The position numbers and the translations under genes were made by a program. This document shows positions 1-9,125 of a stretch of 64,000 bases of DNA, piece by piece. Source of the DNA: Herpetosiphon aurantiacus DSM 785 (GTDB lineage: Bacteria > Chloroflexota > Chloroflexia > Chloroflexales > Herpetosiphonaceae). The stretch lies in contig CP000875.1 in the NCBI GenBank assembly GCA_000018565.1, forward strand, positions 5,843,199-5,907,198, written 5' to 3'. How positions within the stretch are numbered: position 1 is the first letter of the stretch; every line of letters begins with the position of its first letter. The notes under the pieces were generated by a model, which was given only the letters and a program-made list of their open reading frames with translations, was not told the origin of the DNA and searched no databases.

Positions 1-681
1 ACACTTGCGCCACTTTTTGCGATGTTGGCTAAAATTAGCACCAGCCTTGAAGTGTTGCGGATCATTTATTTCACGATGGCAGGCTTGTTAATAGCAGGCT
101 TAGCTTTAATGACGATCTCACGGATTCGTTCCGATGATTTTCGGGCTGGCTCAGCTGCCTTCTTGGTTGGTGGTTTAGCGGTGGCTGCGCTGTTCTTATG
201 GGGCGGCACGCAGATTGAAATTCCTAAAAATGCCCGACCATTTGAGCTTGGCCGTTCGCTGTATGGCGTAGGCTTGGCTATGATTTCCGGCGCGTTGCCA
301 TTCGCGATCTGGAATCTCAAAGGCTATCTGGATACGATTCCCAAGGAGTTGGAAGAAGCCGCGATTATTGACGGCGCTTCACCCAACCAAATCTTCTTCC
401 GAATTATTCTGCCGTTGGCAACCCCAGCCTTAGCCGTAACTGCCTTCTTGGGCTTTATGGCTGGCTGGACAGAGTTTGCTTTGACCGCACGCTTTATCAA
501 CAAGGCCGACAATTATACCTTGGCAATTGCTCTGCAAACCATGACCGGCCAATATGCCACGGTTTCTTGGTCGAATTTTGCGGCGATGTCGATTATGATT
601 TCGCTGCCGGTCTCGATTGTCTATCTAGCGTTGCAAAAATATATCGTTGGCGGCTTAACCTTGGGCGGGGTAAAAGGTTAA
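1..681 (+). CDS. Sugar ABC transporter permease, MalG type (5' partial)
   Basis: Inner-membrane permease of a carbohydrate ABC importer. The frame is open to the left edge, so the gene begins before the window. The last ~110 residues carry the canonical EAA loop (EEAAIIDGASPNQIFFRIILP), which docks the ATPase, followed by two hydrophobic helices and the 'GGLTLGGVKG' tail that is usual for MalG/LacG-type permeases. Earlier hydrophobic stretches are probable membrane helices. The partner permease and binding protein are presumably upstream, outside the window. The family is clear, the substrate is not. A strong hairpin follows the stop codon. Confidence 0.9.
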   Translation, partial: TLAPLFAMLAKISTSLEVLRIIYFTMAGLLIAGLALMTISRIRSDDFRAGSAAFLVGGLAVAALFLWGGTQIEIPKNARPFELGRSLYGVGLAMISGALPFAIWNLKGYLDTIPKELEEAAIIDGASPNQIFFRIILPLATPALAVTAFLGFMAGWTEFALTARFINKADNYTLAIALQTMTGQYATVSWSNFAAMSIMISLPVSIVYLALQKYIVGGLTLGGVKG

Positions 682-712
682 TCAGCTTCAGCGGGCTTTT
701 GGTATCGCAAAC

Positions 713-746
713 AAAAAAACCACTCCAGCAATTGGAGTGGTTTTTT
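713..746. terminator. Bidirectional intrinsic terminator
   Basis: An 8-bp stem (CCACTCCA/TGGAGTGG) with a 5-nt loop is flanked by an A-run on the left and a T-run on the right. It can therefore end transcripts from both the permease (+) and sucD (-), which converge here. Confidence 0.9.
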
Positions 747-763
747 CGTGCCAATCAATTGGC

Positions 764-1645
764 TTATTTGCCAAGGCTTTCGGCGACCAATTTCGCGATA
801 TCGGTGGGCAATTTGGCAACTTTCGCGCCAACTGCTTCCAAGGCTTCGATTTTTTCTTGGGCAGTGCCTTCGCCACCAGCGCCGATAATTGCGCCAGCAT
901 GGCCCATGCGCTTGCCTGGAGGGGCCGATTGACCAGCAATAAACGAGACCACTGGCTTGGTGACATTTTCCTTGATAAAGGCGGCGGCATCTTGTTCAGC
1001 GTTACCGCCAATTTCACCGATCAACACAATCGCTTCGGTGGCTGGGTCGGCTTGGAACATCGCCAAAACATCGATGAAGTTGGTGCCGATAATTGGGTCG
1101 CCACCAATCCCGACGATTGAGGTTTGGCCAAGGCCAATGCGGGTCAAGGCATCGACCGCTTCATAGGTCAATGTACCTGATTTTGAGACCACGCCAACTG
1201 GGCCTGGTTTGGCGATTGAGCCGGGGATAATTCCCAATTTGGCTTCGCCGGGGGTCAGCAAGCCCGGGCAGTTTGGCCCGATCAAGCGTGAACCTTTGAG
1301 CTTAACAAACTCATAGGTTGCCACCATATCCAGCGCTGGCACGCCTTCAGTAATACAAACGATCAACGGAATGCCTGCATCAGCGGCCTCGCGGACGGCA
1401 TCAGGAGCAAACGCAGCGGGCACATAAATTACCGTAGCGTTTGCGCCAGTTTCTTTGACGGCTTGCTTGACCGTGTTGAACACAGGCACACGGCCATCAA
1501 CGGCTTTTTGGCCGCCGCGACCAGGTGTAACCCCACCGACCAAATTTGTGCCATATTCCAGCATTTGGCGCGAATGAAACTCACCTTCGCGGCCTGTAAT
1601 CCCCTGCACAATCAGGCGGGTATTTTTATCAGCCAAAATACTCAA
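764..1645 (-). CDS. sucD: Succinyl-CoA synthetase (ADP-forming) subunit alpha
   Basis: TCA-cycle enzyme subunit that binds CoA and carries the phosphohistidine; it pairs with SucC to interconvert succinyl-CoA and succinate with substrate-level phosphorylation. The 293 residues match the family length. Visible landmarks are the N-terminal CoA-binding Rossmann region (QGITGREG at 14-21), 'GPNCPGLL' near 123 and the active histidine in 'GKRMGHAGA' (H249). An in-frame extension reaches 1681, but the start is placed at the TTG at 1643-1645 because AAGGAGGA lies 7 nt upstream and the conserved N-terminus begins there. The partner sucC lies 1.7 kb away, separated by gmd and a regulator, instead of directly adjacent. 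Confidence 0.97.
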   Translation of the reverse strand: MSILADKNTRLIVQGITGREGEFHSRQMLEYGTNLVGGVTPGRGGQKAVDGRVPVFNTVKQAVKETGANATVIYVPAAFAPDAVREAADAGIPLIVCITEGVPALDMVATYEFVKLKGSRLIGPNCPGLLTPGEAKLGIIPGSIAKPGPVGVVSKSGTLTYEAVDALTRIGLGQTSIVGIGGDPIIGTNFIDVLAMFQADPATEAIVLIGEIGGNAEQDAAAFIKENVTKPVVSFIAGQSAPPGKRMGHAGAIIGAGGEGTAQEKIEALEAVGAKVAKLPTDIAKLVAESLGK

Positions 1646-1664
1646 TGGAAATGTCCTCCTTGAC

Positions 1665-1850
1665 AGAAAATCAAAAGGCAAAAGTCAAAAGGCAAAATGA
1701 CACTGAAAATCAAAGGGCAAAAGTCAAAAGGCAAAATGGCTATGATTAGTAGATCTATTTTTGGCTTCTTACTTCTGCCGCAATGAAAATCAAAGAGCCA
1801 TCTTCATTCAGTAATCGTACTTTTTGACTTTTTACTTCTGCCTTTTGCCT

Positions 1851-1853
<3 letters not shown>
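1665..1853. repeat. GTCAAAAGGCAAAA-type inverted intergenic repeat
   Basis: Several imperfect copies of a motif like 'GGCAAAAGTCAAAAGGCAAA' occupy the left half. The complementary form (TTTTTGACTTTTTACTT then CTGCCTTTTGCCTTT) occupies the right end, next to gmd. Related copies occur at about 4625-4672 and 27751-27786. No coding potential was seen. It looks like a dispersed low-complexity repeat with inverted arms. Confidence 0.7.
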
Positions 1854-2849
<996 letters not shown>

Positions 2850-2856
2850 CTAGATT

Positions 2857-2883
2857 CATATCGTTCTAGCATAGCTCGATATG
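2857..2883. promoter_or_regulatory. Inverted repeat between gmd and the XRE gene
   Basis: CATATCG and CGATATG form a perfect 7-bp inverted repeat with a 13-nt spacer, in the divergent region between gmd (-) and the XRE regulator (+). An operator for one or both genes is plausible; no experimental or family evidence ties it to a particular protein. Confidence 0.4.
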
Positions 2884-2968
2884 GTTGGGGTGGCTGCTAA
2901 GTGGCTTAGCAATCACCTTGGCGAATGTGCAGTATCATCAACAGCACCATGTTTGGGAGTATTGTTCT

Positions 2969-3400
2969 ATGCCAGAATCATTTGGCCAGCGTTTGGGCCG
3001 TTTGCGGGCTTTGCATGGCTGGACACAACAAGCCCTTGCTGATCGCTTGGCGCTTTCGCGGGTGGCGATCTCCCACTTTGAAATGGGTTTGGCCACGCCT
3101 TCGGAACGCACGGTTATTCTGCTGGCAGGCTTGTTTCGGCTCGAACCCCATGAGTTGGTTGCCGATACGTTTTACCCTGAAGGCAAAAGTTTGCGTTTGC
3201 CCAGCGTTGCGCCGCGCTATAGCGAAGTTGAGCTACAACTGGCCTTGTGTGCCCGTGATTTGGCGTGGTGCGAACGTTTGCCAGCAGCTAGAGCCGAAAT
3301 GCTACTGCATTGGCAAACCAACTTAGAACAACTCCACCGCAATTGTGTTGATCTGCATGAACGCCAATTGATTCAGGCGATGTTAGCCCAACTTAGCTAA
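2969..3400 (+). CDS. XRE-family helix-turn-helix regulator
   Basis: DNA-binding protein of 143 residues. Residues ~5-60 form a Cro/C1-type HTH: 'GQRLGRLRALHGWTQQALAD', then 'LALSRVAISHFEMG' and 'PSERTVILLAGLFRLEPHELV'. The remainder is helical and lacks a recognised sensor domain. The start is placed at the ATG at 2969, after GGGAG 9 nt upstream; a longer in-frame form from 2885 would add 28 residues that look unrelated to the HTH domain. It converges with sucC with 1 bp between the two stop codons, and diverges from gmd. Regulatory target is unknown. Confidence 0.85.
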   Translation: MPESFGQRLGRLRALHGWTQQALADRLALSRVAISHFEMGLATPSERTVILLAGLFRLEPHELVADTFYPEGKSLRLPSVAPRYSEVELQLALCARDLAWCERLPAARAEMLLHWQTNLEQLHRNCVDLHERQLIQAMLAQLS

Positions 3401-3401
3401 A

Positions 3402-4538
3402 TTATTGTTTGGCAATATCAACAGCTTTTTGGGCTGCGTCGGCCAAGGTTGAAGCTGGAGTTAAGCTGGCATCAGCCAAAATGCGTTGGCCTTCGGCTTC
3501 GTTGGTGCCAACCAAGCGCACGACCATTGGCACTTGACGCTTGATGATTTTTTGGGCTTCGACAATCCCCTTGGCAACTTCATCGCAGCGGGTGATGCCA
3601 CCAAAGATATTGACCATGACAACTTTAACATTGGGATCATCAAGAATAATATCAAGGGCTGCGGCGACTTTTTGGGCGTTAGCCCCACCACCGATGTCAA
3701 GGAAGTTGGCTGGTTCGCCGCCGAACAGATTTACCACGTCCATGGTGGCCATTGCCAAGCCTGCGCCATTGACCATACAGCCAATATTGCCATCGAGCTT
3801 GATAAAGGTCAGACCATTTTCGCGAGCTTTGATTTCTGATTCTGGCTCGCCTGCGATATCGCGCATGCCCGCAACTTCGCTGTGGCGGAACAAACCGCTA
3901 TCATCAAGCACAATTTTCGAGTCGAGGGCTTGCAATTGGCCGTTTGGCAACACCACCAAGGGGTTGATTTCGGCTAATTCAGCATCGTTTTCGACAAATG
4001 CCCGATACAAACCGGTTGCGATGCTTGAAAATTGGCGAGCTTGCTTAGCATCGGTTATGCCAATGCTATAGGCCAATTCTTGAGCTTGGTAGGGTTGCAA
4101 GCCAAGTAAGGGGTCAGCTGCCAATTTGATGATTGCATCAGGATTGATTTTGGCGACTTCTTCGATTTCAACGCCACCCTCTGATGAAGCAATCAGCACA
4201 ACTCGCTTGGTCGCACGATCCAAAATCACCCCAAGGTAAATTTCTTTTTCAAAGGTGATCGCTTCGGCTACCAGCACTTTTTCAACCGTCAGGCCTTTGA
4301 TATCCATGCCTAAAATGGCTTTGCCAGCATCGAAGGCTTCGGCTGGCGTGTTGGCCAACTTGATCCCGCCAGCTTTGCCCCGACCGCCAACATGCACTTG
4401 CGCCTTGACTGCCACTGGGCCGCCAATTTGCTCGGCAACTTTTTGAACTTCTTCCGCCGTCGCAGCAACACCGCCGCCTGTTACTGGAATGCCATAACGA
4501 GCCACGATATCACGGGCTTGGTATTCGTGGAGCTTCAT
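3402..4538 (-). CDS. sucC: Succinyl-CoA synthetase (ADP-forming) subunit beta
   Basis: Beta subunit of succinyl-CoA ligase. It supplies the ATP-grasp nucleotide site and the succinate site. The N-terminus [11 protein letters not shown] is the classic SucC start, followed by the ATP-grasp region ('[16 protein letters not shown]'). Near the C-terminus are '[15 protein letters not shown]', '[10 protein letters not shown]' and '[14 protein letters not shown]'. The 378-residue length is slightly below the usual ~385-400 but ordinary. GGAGGT lies just upstream of the ATG. It is separated from sucD by gmd and an XRE gene, which is unusual because sucC and sucD normally overlap or abut. Confidence 0.97.
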   Translation of the reverse strand: MKLHEYQARDIVARYGIPVTGGGVAATAEEVQKVAEQIGGPVAVKAQVHVGGRGKAGGIKLANTPAEAFDAGKAILGMDIKGLTVEKVLVAEAITFEKEIYLGVILDRATKRVVLIASSEGGVEIEEVAKINPDAIIKLAADPLLGLQPYQAQELAYSIGITDAKQARQFSSIATGLYRAFVENDAELAEINPLVVLPNGQLQALDSKIVLDDSGLFRHSEVAGMRDIAGEPESEIKARENGLTFIKLDGNIGCMVNGAGLAMATMDVVNLFGGEPANFLDIGGGANAQKVAAALDIILDDPNVKVVMVNIFGGITRCDEVAKGIVEAQKIIKRQVPMVVRLVGTNEAEGQRILADASLTPASTLADAAQKAVDIAKQ

Positions 4539-4624
4539 TGCACCTCCGCACGAGTAAATGCATCAATCAAGATGGCTAAACAGAGGTGTTTAGCCCTTGG
4601 GCATGGTATCAGGCTCATCTAGAG

Positions 4625-4800
4625 AAGTCAAAGTAAATCAAAAGTCAGAAATCAAAAGGCAAAAGGACAAAGGAAGCAGGATTCAGGGATTAGCGGCTAG
4701 GTTTAATGCCGAGGCGCAGAGATTGAATGATGAAATTGAACCACGAAGGGCGCAAAGAACCGCTAAGATTCATTATTTCGTGTTCTGCGTGGCTCAACAT
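4625..4800. repeat. Composite intergenic repeat (GTCAAAAGGC type plus CCACGAAG type)
   Basis: The 265-bp gap between the hydrolase gene and sucC has no gene. Its left part (about 4625-4672) is a copy of the GTCAAAAGGCAAAA-type repeat. Its right part contains 'CCACGAAGGGCGCAAAGAACC' split over 4741-4761 and the complementary 'TTCGTGTTCTGCGTGG' near 4778-4793, a copy of the CACGAAG-type repeat found elsewhere in the window. Confidence 0.65.
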
Positions 4801-4803
4801 GCT

Positions 4804-5439
4804 TTATTGATTGAATAGCTGAGATTCAATTAACGCCCACAACTCAGCGACATGCCCAACCATACCATGATCCCAAGCGGGAGTGTGCAGAGTGACATAA
4901 TTGCGCGGTTGAGCAAACCGCTGGCTTTGGGTGTGGCTGACACTCTCATCTTCAGTGCCATGCACAATCAAAATCGGCATATTGCGTGAGAAATTATCGC
5001 TATTGTAGGCCTCAGCATCTTCAATTAAACCATAATGTACTGCTCGTGGAGCGTGATCACGATAATTGTAATATTCAAGCCAACCGCTAGCTTGCCATTG
5101 CTTGAGGGTTGCTTCACCGAGCATCAACCGCCGATTTTGGGCAAAATAGAGCGCAGGAGCCAATAAGATTAAACGCTCGATTTGCGGAATCATTGCGGCT
5201 GCCTGCAATGCTACCAAGCCCCCTAAACTCGAACCAAGCAAACACCATGGCTCGCTTGAAACCGTAATTAATTGCTGAAGATAATCAATTTGGTCACTGA
5301 TGGTTAAGTGCTCAAACGACGGTCGGTTCAAATCGGGAATCAATAATTCATGACCATGGGCCGCAAATTGCTGGGCCAACCATGTTGCTTTTTGCGAATT
5401 TGGCCCCGAAGCGAAGCCATGACTATACAAATAACGCAT
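4804..5439 (-). CDS. Alpha/beta hydrolase, YqiA/UPF0227-like esterase
   Basis: Small (211 aa) serine hydrolase of the alpha/beta fold, resembling the YqiA group of short esterases. Residues 1-20 'MRYLYSHGFASGPNSQKATW' hold the oxyanion-hole HGF motif. The nucleophile elbow is GSSLGG near residue 88. An acidic residue follows in 'ILIVHGTEDESV' and the catalytic histidine is in 'AWDHGMV'. No signal peptide is present, so it is cytoplasmic. The substrate cannot be predicted. It diverges from purF and is not in an operon. Confidence 0.8.
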   Translation of the reverse strand: MRYLYSHGFASGPNSQKATWLAQQFAAHGHELLIPDLNRPSFEHLTISDQIDYLQQLITVSSEPWCLLGSSLGGLVALQAAAMIPQIERLILLAPALYFAQNRRLMLGEATLKQWQASGWLEYYNYRDHAPRAVHYGLIEDAEAYNSDNFSRNMPILIVHGTEDESVSHTQSQRFAQPRNYVTLHTPAWDHGMVGHVAELWALIESQLFNQ

Positions 5440-5507
5440 TGATATTCCTCGGCAGGCTCATTCTGCGCAGTATTCTAAAGCATGCGGGGGATATTTCTGA
5501 ACAGTTG

Positions 5508-5513
5508 TATAAT
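5508..5513 (+). promoter_or_regulatory. Candidate -10 box for purF
   Basis: A consensus TATAAT lies 64 nt upstream of the purF ATG. There is no good -35 hexamer at 16-18 nt. The leader that follows contains a short GTCGC/GCGAC hairpin near 5526-5543. I saw no purine-riboswitch core. Confidence 0.4.
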
Positions 5514-5576
5514 GATTACACGATCCGTCGCACGACGCGGCGACAACCGTAGCTTGGAATCAAGGAAGGGCTAACC

Positions 5577-6983
5577 ATGTTCAGTGATTCGCCCCACGAG
5601 GAATGCGGCGTTTTTGGGATTTACGCTCCCAGCGAAGATGTAGCACGTATCACATTTTTCAGTTTATACGCTTTGCAGCACCGTGGTCAGGAAAGCGCAG
5701 GGATTGCGGTTTCCGATGGCAAGACCATCAATACCCACAAAGAAATGGGCTTGGTATCGCAGATTTTCGATGAGCGTTCGCTGCGCCACCTCAAAGGTCA
5801 CATTGCGATTGGCCATACCCGCTACTCAACCACTGGTTCATCACAAGTAATCAATGCCCAACCGTTTACAATGCACACGTTGCTTGGCCCACTGGCAGTT
5901 GGCCACAACGGCAACCTGACCAATGCTGCCTCGCTGCGCCGTCAATTGATGGAACGTGGTGTCGGGTTAATGACATCTTCTGATAGTGAAGTGGCAACGA
6001 TGCTGCTCGCTGGCCTTGAGGGTAATACTTGGTCACAACGCATCGATGCCTTTACCAACTGTGTCGAAGGTGCCTATTGTCTGACAGTCTTGACCCGCGA
6101 TGCGCTCTACGCCGTGCGCGACCCATGGGGTTTGCGGCCATTATGCCTTGGGCGTTTTGGCGATGCTGGCTGGGTCGTGGCCTCGGAATCATGCGCCTTC
6201 GATACAATTGGCGCTGAATTTATCCGAGAGATCGATCCTGGCGAGGTGTTGCAGATCGATCGTGATGGCCCACGCACGATTGCCAAACACCCTGCTCAGC
6301 AGCAAGCCTTTTGTTTATTTGAATATATTTACTTCTCGCGCCCCGATAGCTATCTACAAGGTCAATTAATTCATGAAGTACGCATGCGCTTAGGCCATGA
6401 GTTGGCACGGGAAGCTCCGGCGGAGGCTGATATCGTGATCGGTGTGCCTGATTCGGCCTTGCCAGCTGCCCTTGGCTTTTCGCAGGCCAGCGGGATTCCC
6501 TATGGCGATGGCTTGATCAAAAATCGTTATATTGGCCGCACCTTCATTCAGCCCGATCAACGGTTGCGCCAACAAGGCGTTGCGCTCAAGCTCAATCCAT
6601 TGCCAAATGTGCTCAATGGCAAGCGGGTAATTTTGATTGACGATACGATTGTGCGCGGCACAACCAGCGGGCCAATTATCAAACTTTTGCGCAAAGCTGG
6701 AGCCACCGAAGTCCATATGCGCGTATCTGCGCCGCCAATTCGCCATCCATGTTTTATGGGTGTGGATATGGCTACTCAGCCCGAACTGATTGCCTTCAAC
6801 AAAACGGAGGCTGAAATTTGCGAAACGATTGGAGCCGATTCGTTAGCCTACCTTTCGATGGATGGCTTGATTCGCGCTACGCGGCGAGATGCGAATGGCT
6901 TTTGTGGAGCCTGTTTCAGCGGCAAGTATCCCTTCCCAATTCACGAAGCAGGCAAAGAAATTTTCGAGCTAACCAGCATCTAA
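5577..6983 (+). CDS. purF: Amidophosphoribosyltransferase (glutamine PRPP amidotransferase)
   Basis: Commits PRPP to purine synthesis by forming phosphoribosylamine from glutamine. The N-terminal Ntn-hydrolase domain starts at Cys10 after a nine-residue propeptide (MFSDSPHEE, then CGVFGIY), as in the Bacillus-type enzyme. 'GHTRYSTTGSS' and 'GHNGNLTNA' follow. The C-terminal half holds the PRPP loop 'VILIDDTIVRGTTS' and a cysteine pair in 'CGACFSGKYPF', consistent with the Fe-S form. Length (468 aa) is usual. An AAGGAAGGG ribosome site precedes the ATG. It is a single-gene unit here, bounded by a terminator; purA is 25 kb downstream. Confidence 0.98.
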   Translation: MFSDSPHEECGVFGIYAPSEDVARITFFSLYALQHRGQESAGIAVSDGKTINTHKEMGLVSQIFDERSLRHLKGHIAIGHTRYSTTGSSQVINAQPFTMHTLLGPLAVGHNGNLTNAASLRRQLMERGVGLMTSSDSEVATMLLAGLEGNTWSQRIDAFTNCVEGAYCLTVLTRDALYAVRDPWGLRPLCLGRFGDAGWVVASESCAFDTIGAEFIREIDPGEVLQIDRDGPRTIAKHPAQQQAFCLFEYIYFSRPDSYLQGQLIHEVRMRLGHELAREAPAEADIVIGVPDSALPAALGFSQASGIPYGDGLIKNRYIGRTFIQPDQRLRQQGVALKLNPLPNVLNGKRVILIDDTIVRGTTSGPIIKLLRKAGATEVHMRVSAPPIRHPCFMGVDMATQPELIAFNKTEAEICETIGADSLAYLSMDGLIRATRRDANGFCGACFSGKYPFPIHEAGKEIFELTSI

Positions 6984-6990
6984 AGCATTA

Positions 6991-7033
6991 AATAGCAACC
7001 GCCAGTCATTAAACTTGCCTGGCGGTTGTTATT
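6991..7033. terminator. Bidirectional terminator between purF and the anti-sigma gene
   Basis: A 15-bp stem (AATAGCAACCGCCAG paired with CTGGCGGTTGTTATT, one wobble) has a 13-nt loop and A/T-rich flanks. It sits exactly between two convergent genes. Confidence 0.85.
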
Positions 7034-7810
7034 TTAGGCATCGATTGTGCCGACTGCGACTGGATTTGAGGTTGGCTGTTGGCTGCCTCCAGCTGGCTCG
7101 ACCGTAATTCCGAGCAAGTTTTCGGCTCCTGTCGAGGGTAGCCGATCAATCCAAATTAAGGCATCGCCACTGGTATCGACCCCAAACACTTCCATGCTTT
7201 GTGGCGTGCCATCGGCGATCAGCCAAAGTTGGTAGCTTTGGTTGGCAGTCAAAGGCGGTAGATGGCTCGCTCGCAAATAGCTTTGGCCAGTTTGCGGATT
7301 AACGATGATGTTGATTGTGCCGCCAGCCATACCGTTGCCTGTATCGGCCAATGGCACAAGCTGCGTGCCCGATTCGCCGAGCAAAGCGGTTAATTGCTTA
7401 TTTTGCTCAACTAAGGGTTGTAATGCCCCAACCTCGTTTTGCAATTGCCAAATCCGACCACCAGCGCCGCCCAACAGTACTAAGAACAGCGTGAGTGCAG
7501 TTGCCATTAAACGGTAGCGGCGGCCAAACAGGTTAGCCAACCACGATGAGCGTTGGGTTGGTTGCTGACTTGGCTTTGCAGGCACATTTGAGGGCGTAGC
7601 CATACGCTCACGAAAACGCTCGTAAGCTCCGGCAGGCGGATCGCGCTGCTCGACGCTCCATAACAATGCTTGGGAAATATGGCGATATTGAGAATAGCGT
7701 TGTTGCGCTTGGCTATTTGAGGCCAAATAATCCTCAACCTCAGCTGCTTCATCAGCAGGCAGAGCACCAAGTGCATACAGTTCGATAAGTTCGTCACGTT
7801 GGTCAGTCAT
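7034..7810 (-). CDS. RskA-family anti-sigma factor
   Basis: Membrane anti-sigma factor expected to hold the ECF sigma factor encoded upstream. The N-terminal ~75 residues are a zinc-free anti-sigma domain ('ELIELYALGALPADEAAEVEDYL'). One membrane helix follows at about 103-122 (LMATALTLFLVLLGGAGG), then an extracytoplasmic RskA domain with 'SYQLWLIADGTPQSMEVFGV' and 'LGITVEPAGGS'. The first 8 bp overlap the end of the sigma gene, the usual coupled arrangement. Release probably involves regulated proteolysis, as known for RskA; this is an inference. Confidence 0.92.
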   Translation of the reverse strand: MTDQRDELIELYALGALPADEAAEVEDYLASNSQAQQRYSQYRHISQALLWSVEQRDPPAGAYERFRERMATPSNVPAKPSQQPTQRSSWLANLFGRRYRLMATALTLFLVLLGGAGGRIWQLQNEVGALQPLVEQNKQLTALLGESGTQLVPLADTGNGMAGGTINIIVNPQTGQSYLRASHLPPLTANQSYQLWLIADGTPQSMEVFGVDTSGDALIWIDRLPSTGAENLLGITVEPAGGSQQPTSNPVAVGTIDA

Positions 7811-8423
7811 TGAATACCCCTGTTTTGGAGAGAACGGTGCGAAGCCGTTCCATGCCCCGACGAATGCGGGTTTTGACCGTCCCTAAAGGTTCACCTGTTG
7901 TTGCGGCAATCTCCAGATGACTCAGGCCACGAAAAAATGCCAATTCGATCGCTTGTTGTTGGGCTTCGGGCAAACTGCGCAAAGCATCACGAACCTGTCC
8001 AGCTTGCTCATGCTGGATGGCTTGGTCGGTCATATCAGGTTGGTTTGGGTCGGAAATGAGGCCAAGCATGAGTTCGCTGGCCTCAGCATCGACCGCTTGT
8101 GGGCGGCGGCTACGCTTGCGAACTGCATCGATTGCGACGTGATGGGTCATACCTAAGACCCACGAGCCAAAGCGGCCACGTTGTGCGTCGAAACTCCCTG
8201 AATAACGCCAAACCCGCTCTAAAACATCTTGCATCACTTCTTCAGCATCGGCCTCATTGCCCAAAATCCGCAGTGCCAACGAGAAAATTGGTCGGGCATA
8301 GCGCTCGTACAATATTTCTAGGGCTTGTATATTGCCTGCGGCTAGCTCGGCTGCCAACGCTAAATCTGCCTGATCACCCGAAGCTGCGGCCCGCGCCGCA
8401 TTCGAAGCTGGTTGATTTGCCAC
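7803..8423 (-). CDS. ECF RNA polymerase sigma factor (SigK-like)
   Basis: Group IV sigma factor with region 2 ('ALEILYERYARPIFSLALRILGNEADAEEVMQDVLERVW') and region 4 ('LPEAQQQAIELAFFRGLSHLEIA', 'GTVKTRIRRGMERLR'). It overlaps the downstream RskA-type anti-sigma gene by 8 bp, which supports a SigK-RskA pair. I place the start at the GTG at 8421-8423 because AGAAAGGA lies 5 nt upstream; the ATG at 8453 would add ten residues but has no visible ribosome site. Paired copies of 'GGATGC' lie upstream and may belong to its own promoter, but no clear ECF consensus was recognised. Confidence 0.9.
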   Translation of the reverse strand: MANQPASNAARAAASGDQADLALAAELAAGNIQALEILYERYARPIFSLALRILGNEADAEEVMQDVLERVWRYSGSFDAQRGRFGSWVLGMTHHVAIDAVRKRSRRPQAVDAEASELMLGLISDPNQPDMTDQAIQHEQAGQVRDALRSLPEAQQQAIELAFFRGLSHLEIAATTGEPLGTVKTRIRRGMERLRTVLSKTGVFND

Positions 8424-8453
8424 TGAAATCCTTTCTGATCTTATGTTCGTCAT

Positions 8454-9064
8454 CCAACGAAAAATGGATGCGATGGGCCATAAGATAATCAGTATGCATC
8501 CAGACTAATTGATTCTAACGTATAGCGTGCATCCATCCTAAATCTGCGTCTCCAACCTATTTTTTGCCTCAACGAGTACCTAATCGGTGATTTTTGTGTG
8601 TTCACTGCAATTAAGTGCTGCAATATGATTTAATGCGATTAATATGGCTATAATTAATCAAGAACTGTATTTAAGTTTATAAAAAACAGATTTTGATAAA
8701 AATATACATAATTAATTACAATCAATAATGCTGCTTGAATGCTCAATTGATGCTTGTTTGATGAGCTTGTTGGCTGCTTGAGCAAAAGCTACGCCACCAA
8801 ACAGCAAGGTGTAAGCATATACGTGCATTTGGCTCAAATAGGATGTCGCTGCTTGAAGAATGCATGTGGTGGGCGGGTAATGGAGTGATCAGGCGCGGTT
8901 GCCCACTAAGGCTGATTGAACCTACAATCTAGCTCTCACAAGTTTAGCCATTCCGCGCAAAATCTGCAAGTGGCGATTGTGCCTTTTTGCCTAGCTAACA
9001 GCCGCAATTTTGCCATTCTTATACTTCTCTCGTCCCCACAGCTAAATCTAGCTTCTTTTGGTCA
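8454..9064. other. Gene-free AT-rich intergenic region
   Basis: About 610 bp with no credible gene on either strand. 8454-8540 has four scattered TGCATCC/GGATGCA words next to the sigma gene. 8640-8725 is very AT-rich. 8735-8815 contains repeated 'GCTTGTTTGATG', 'GCTTGTTGGCTGCTTGAG'-like words. Nothing recognisable as a structured RNA was found. Confidence 0.5.
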
Positions 9065-9094
9065 TTGAAATAAGTTGTTGCCCCAGCCTATGAT
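9065..9094 (+). promoter_or_regulatory. Candidate promoter for the lectin-repeat protein
   Basis: TTGAAA at 9065-9070 and TATGAT at 9089-9094 with an 18-nt spacer, 32 bp before the chosen ATG. A strong ribosome site, AAAAGGAG, is at 9113-9120. Confidence 0.5.
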
Positions 9095-9125
9095 TAATTA
9101 AATAATGTTAATAAAAGGAGTTGTG

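Noticed and set aside
5514-5576. Purine riboswitch in the purF leader
   Set aside because: The leader is only ~60 nt and lacks the conserved three-way junction core; only a short GTCGC/GCGAC hairpin is present.
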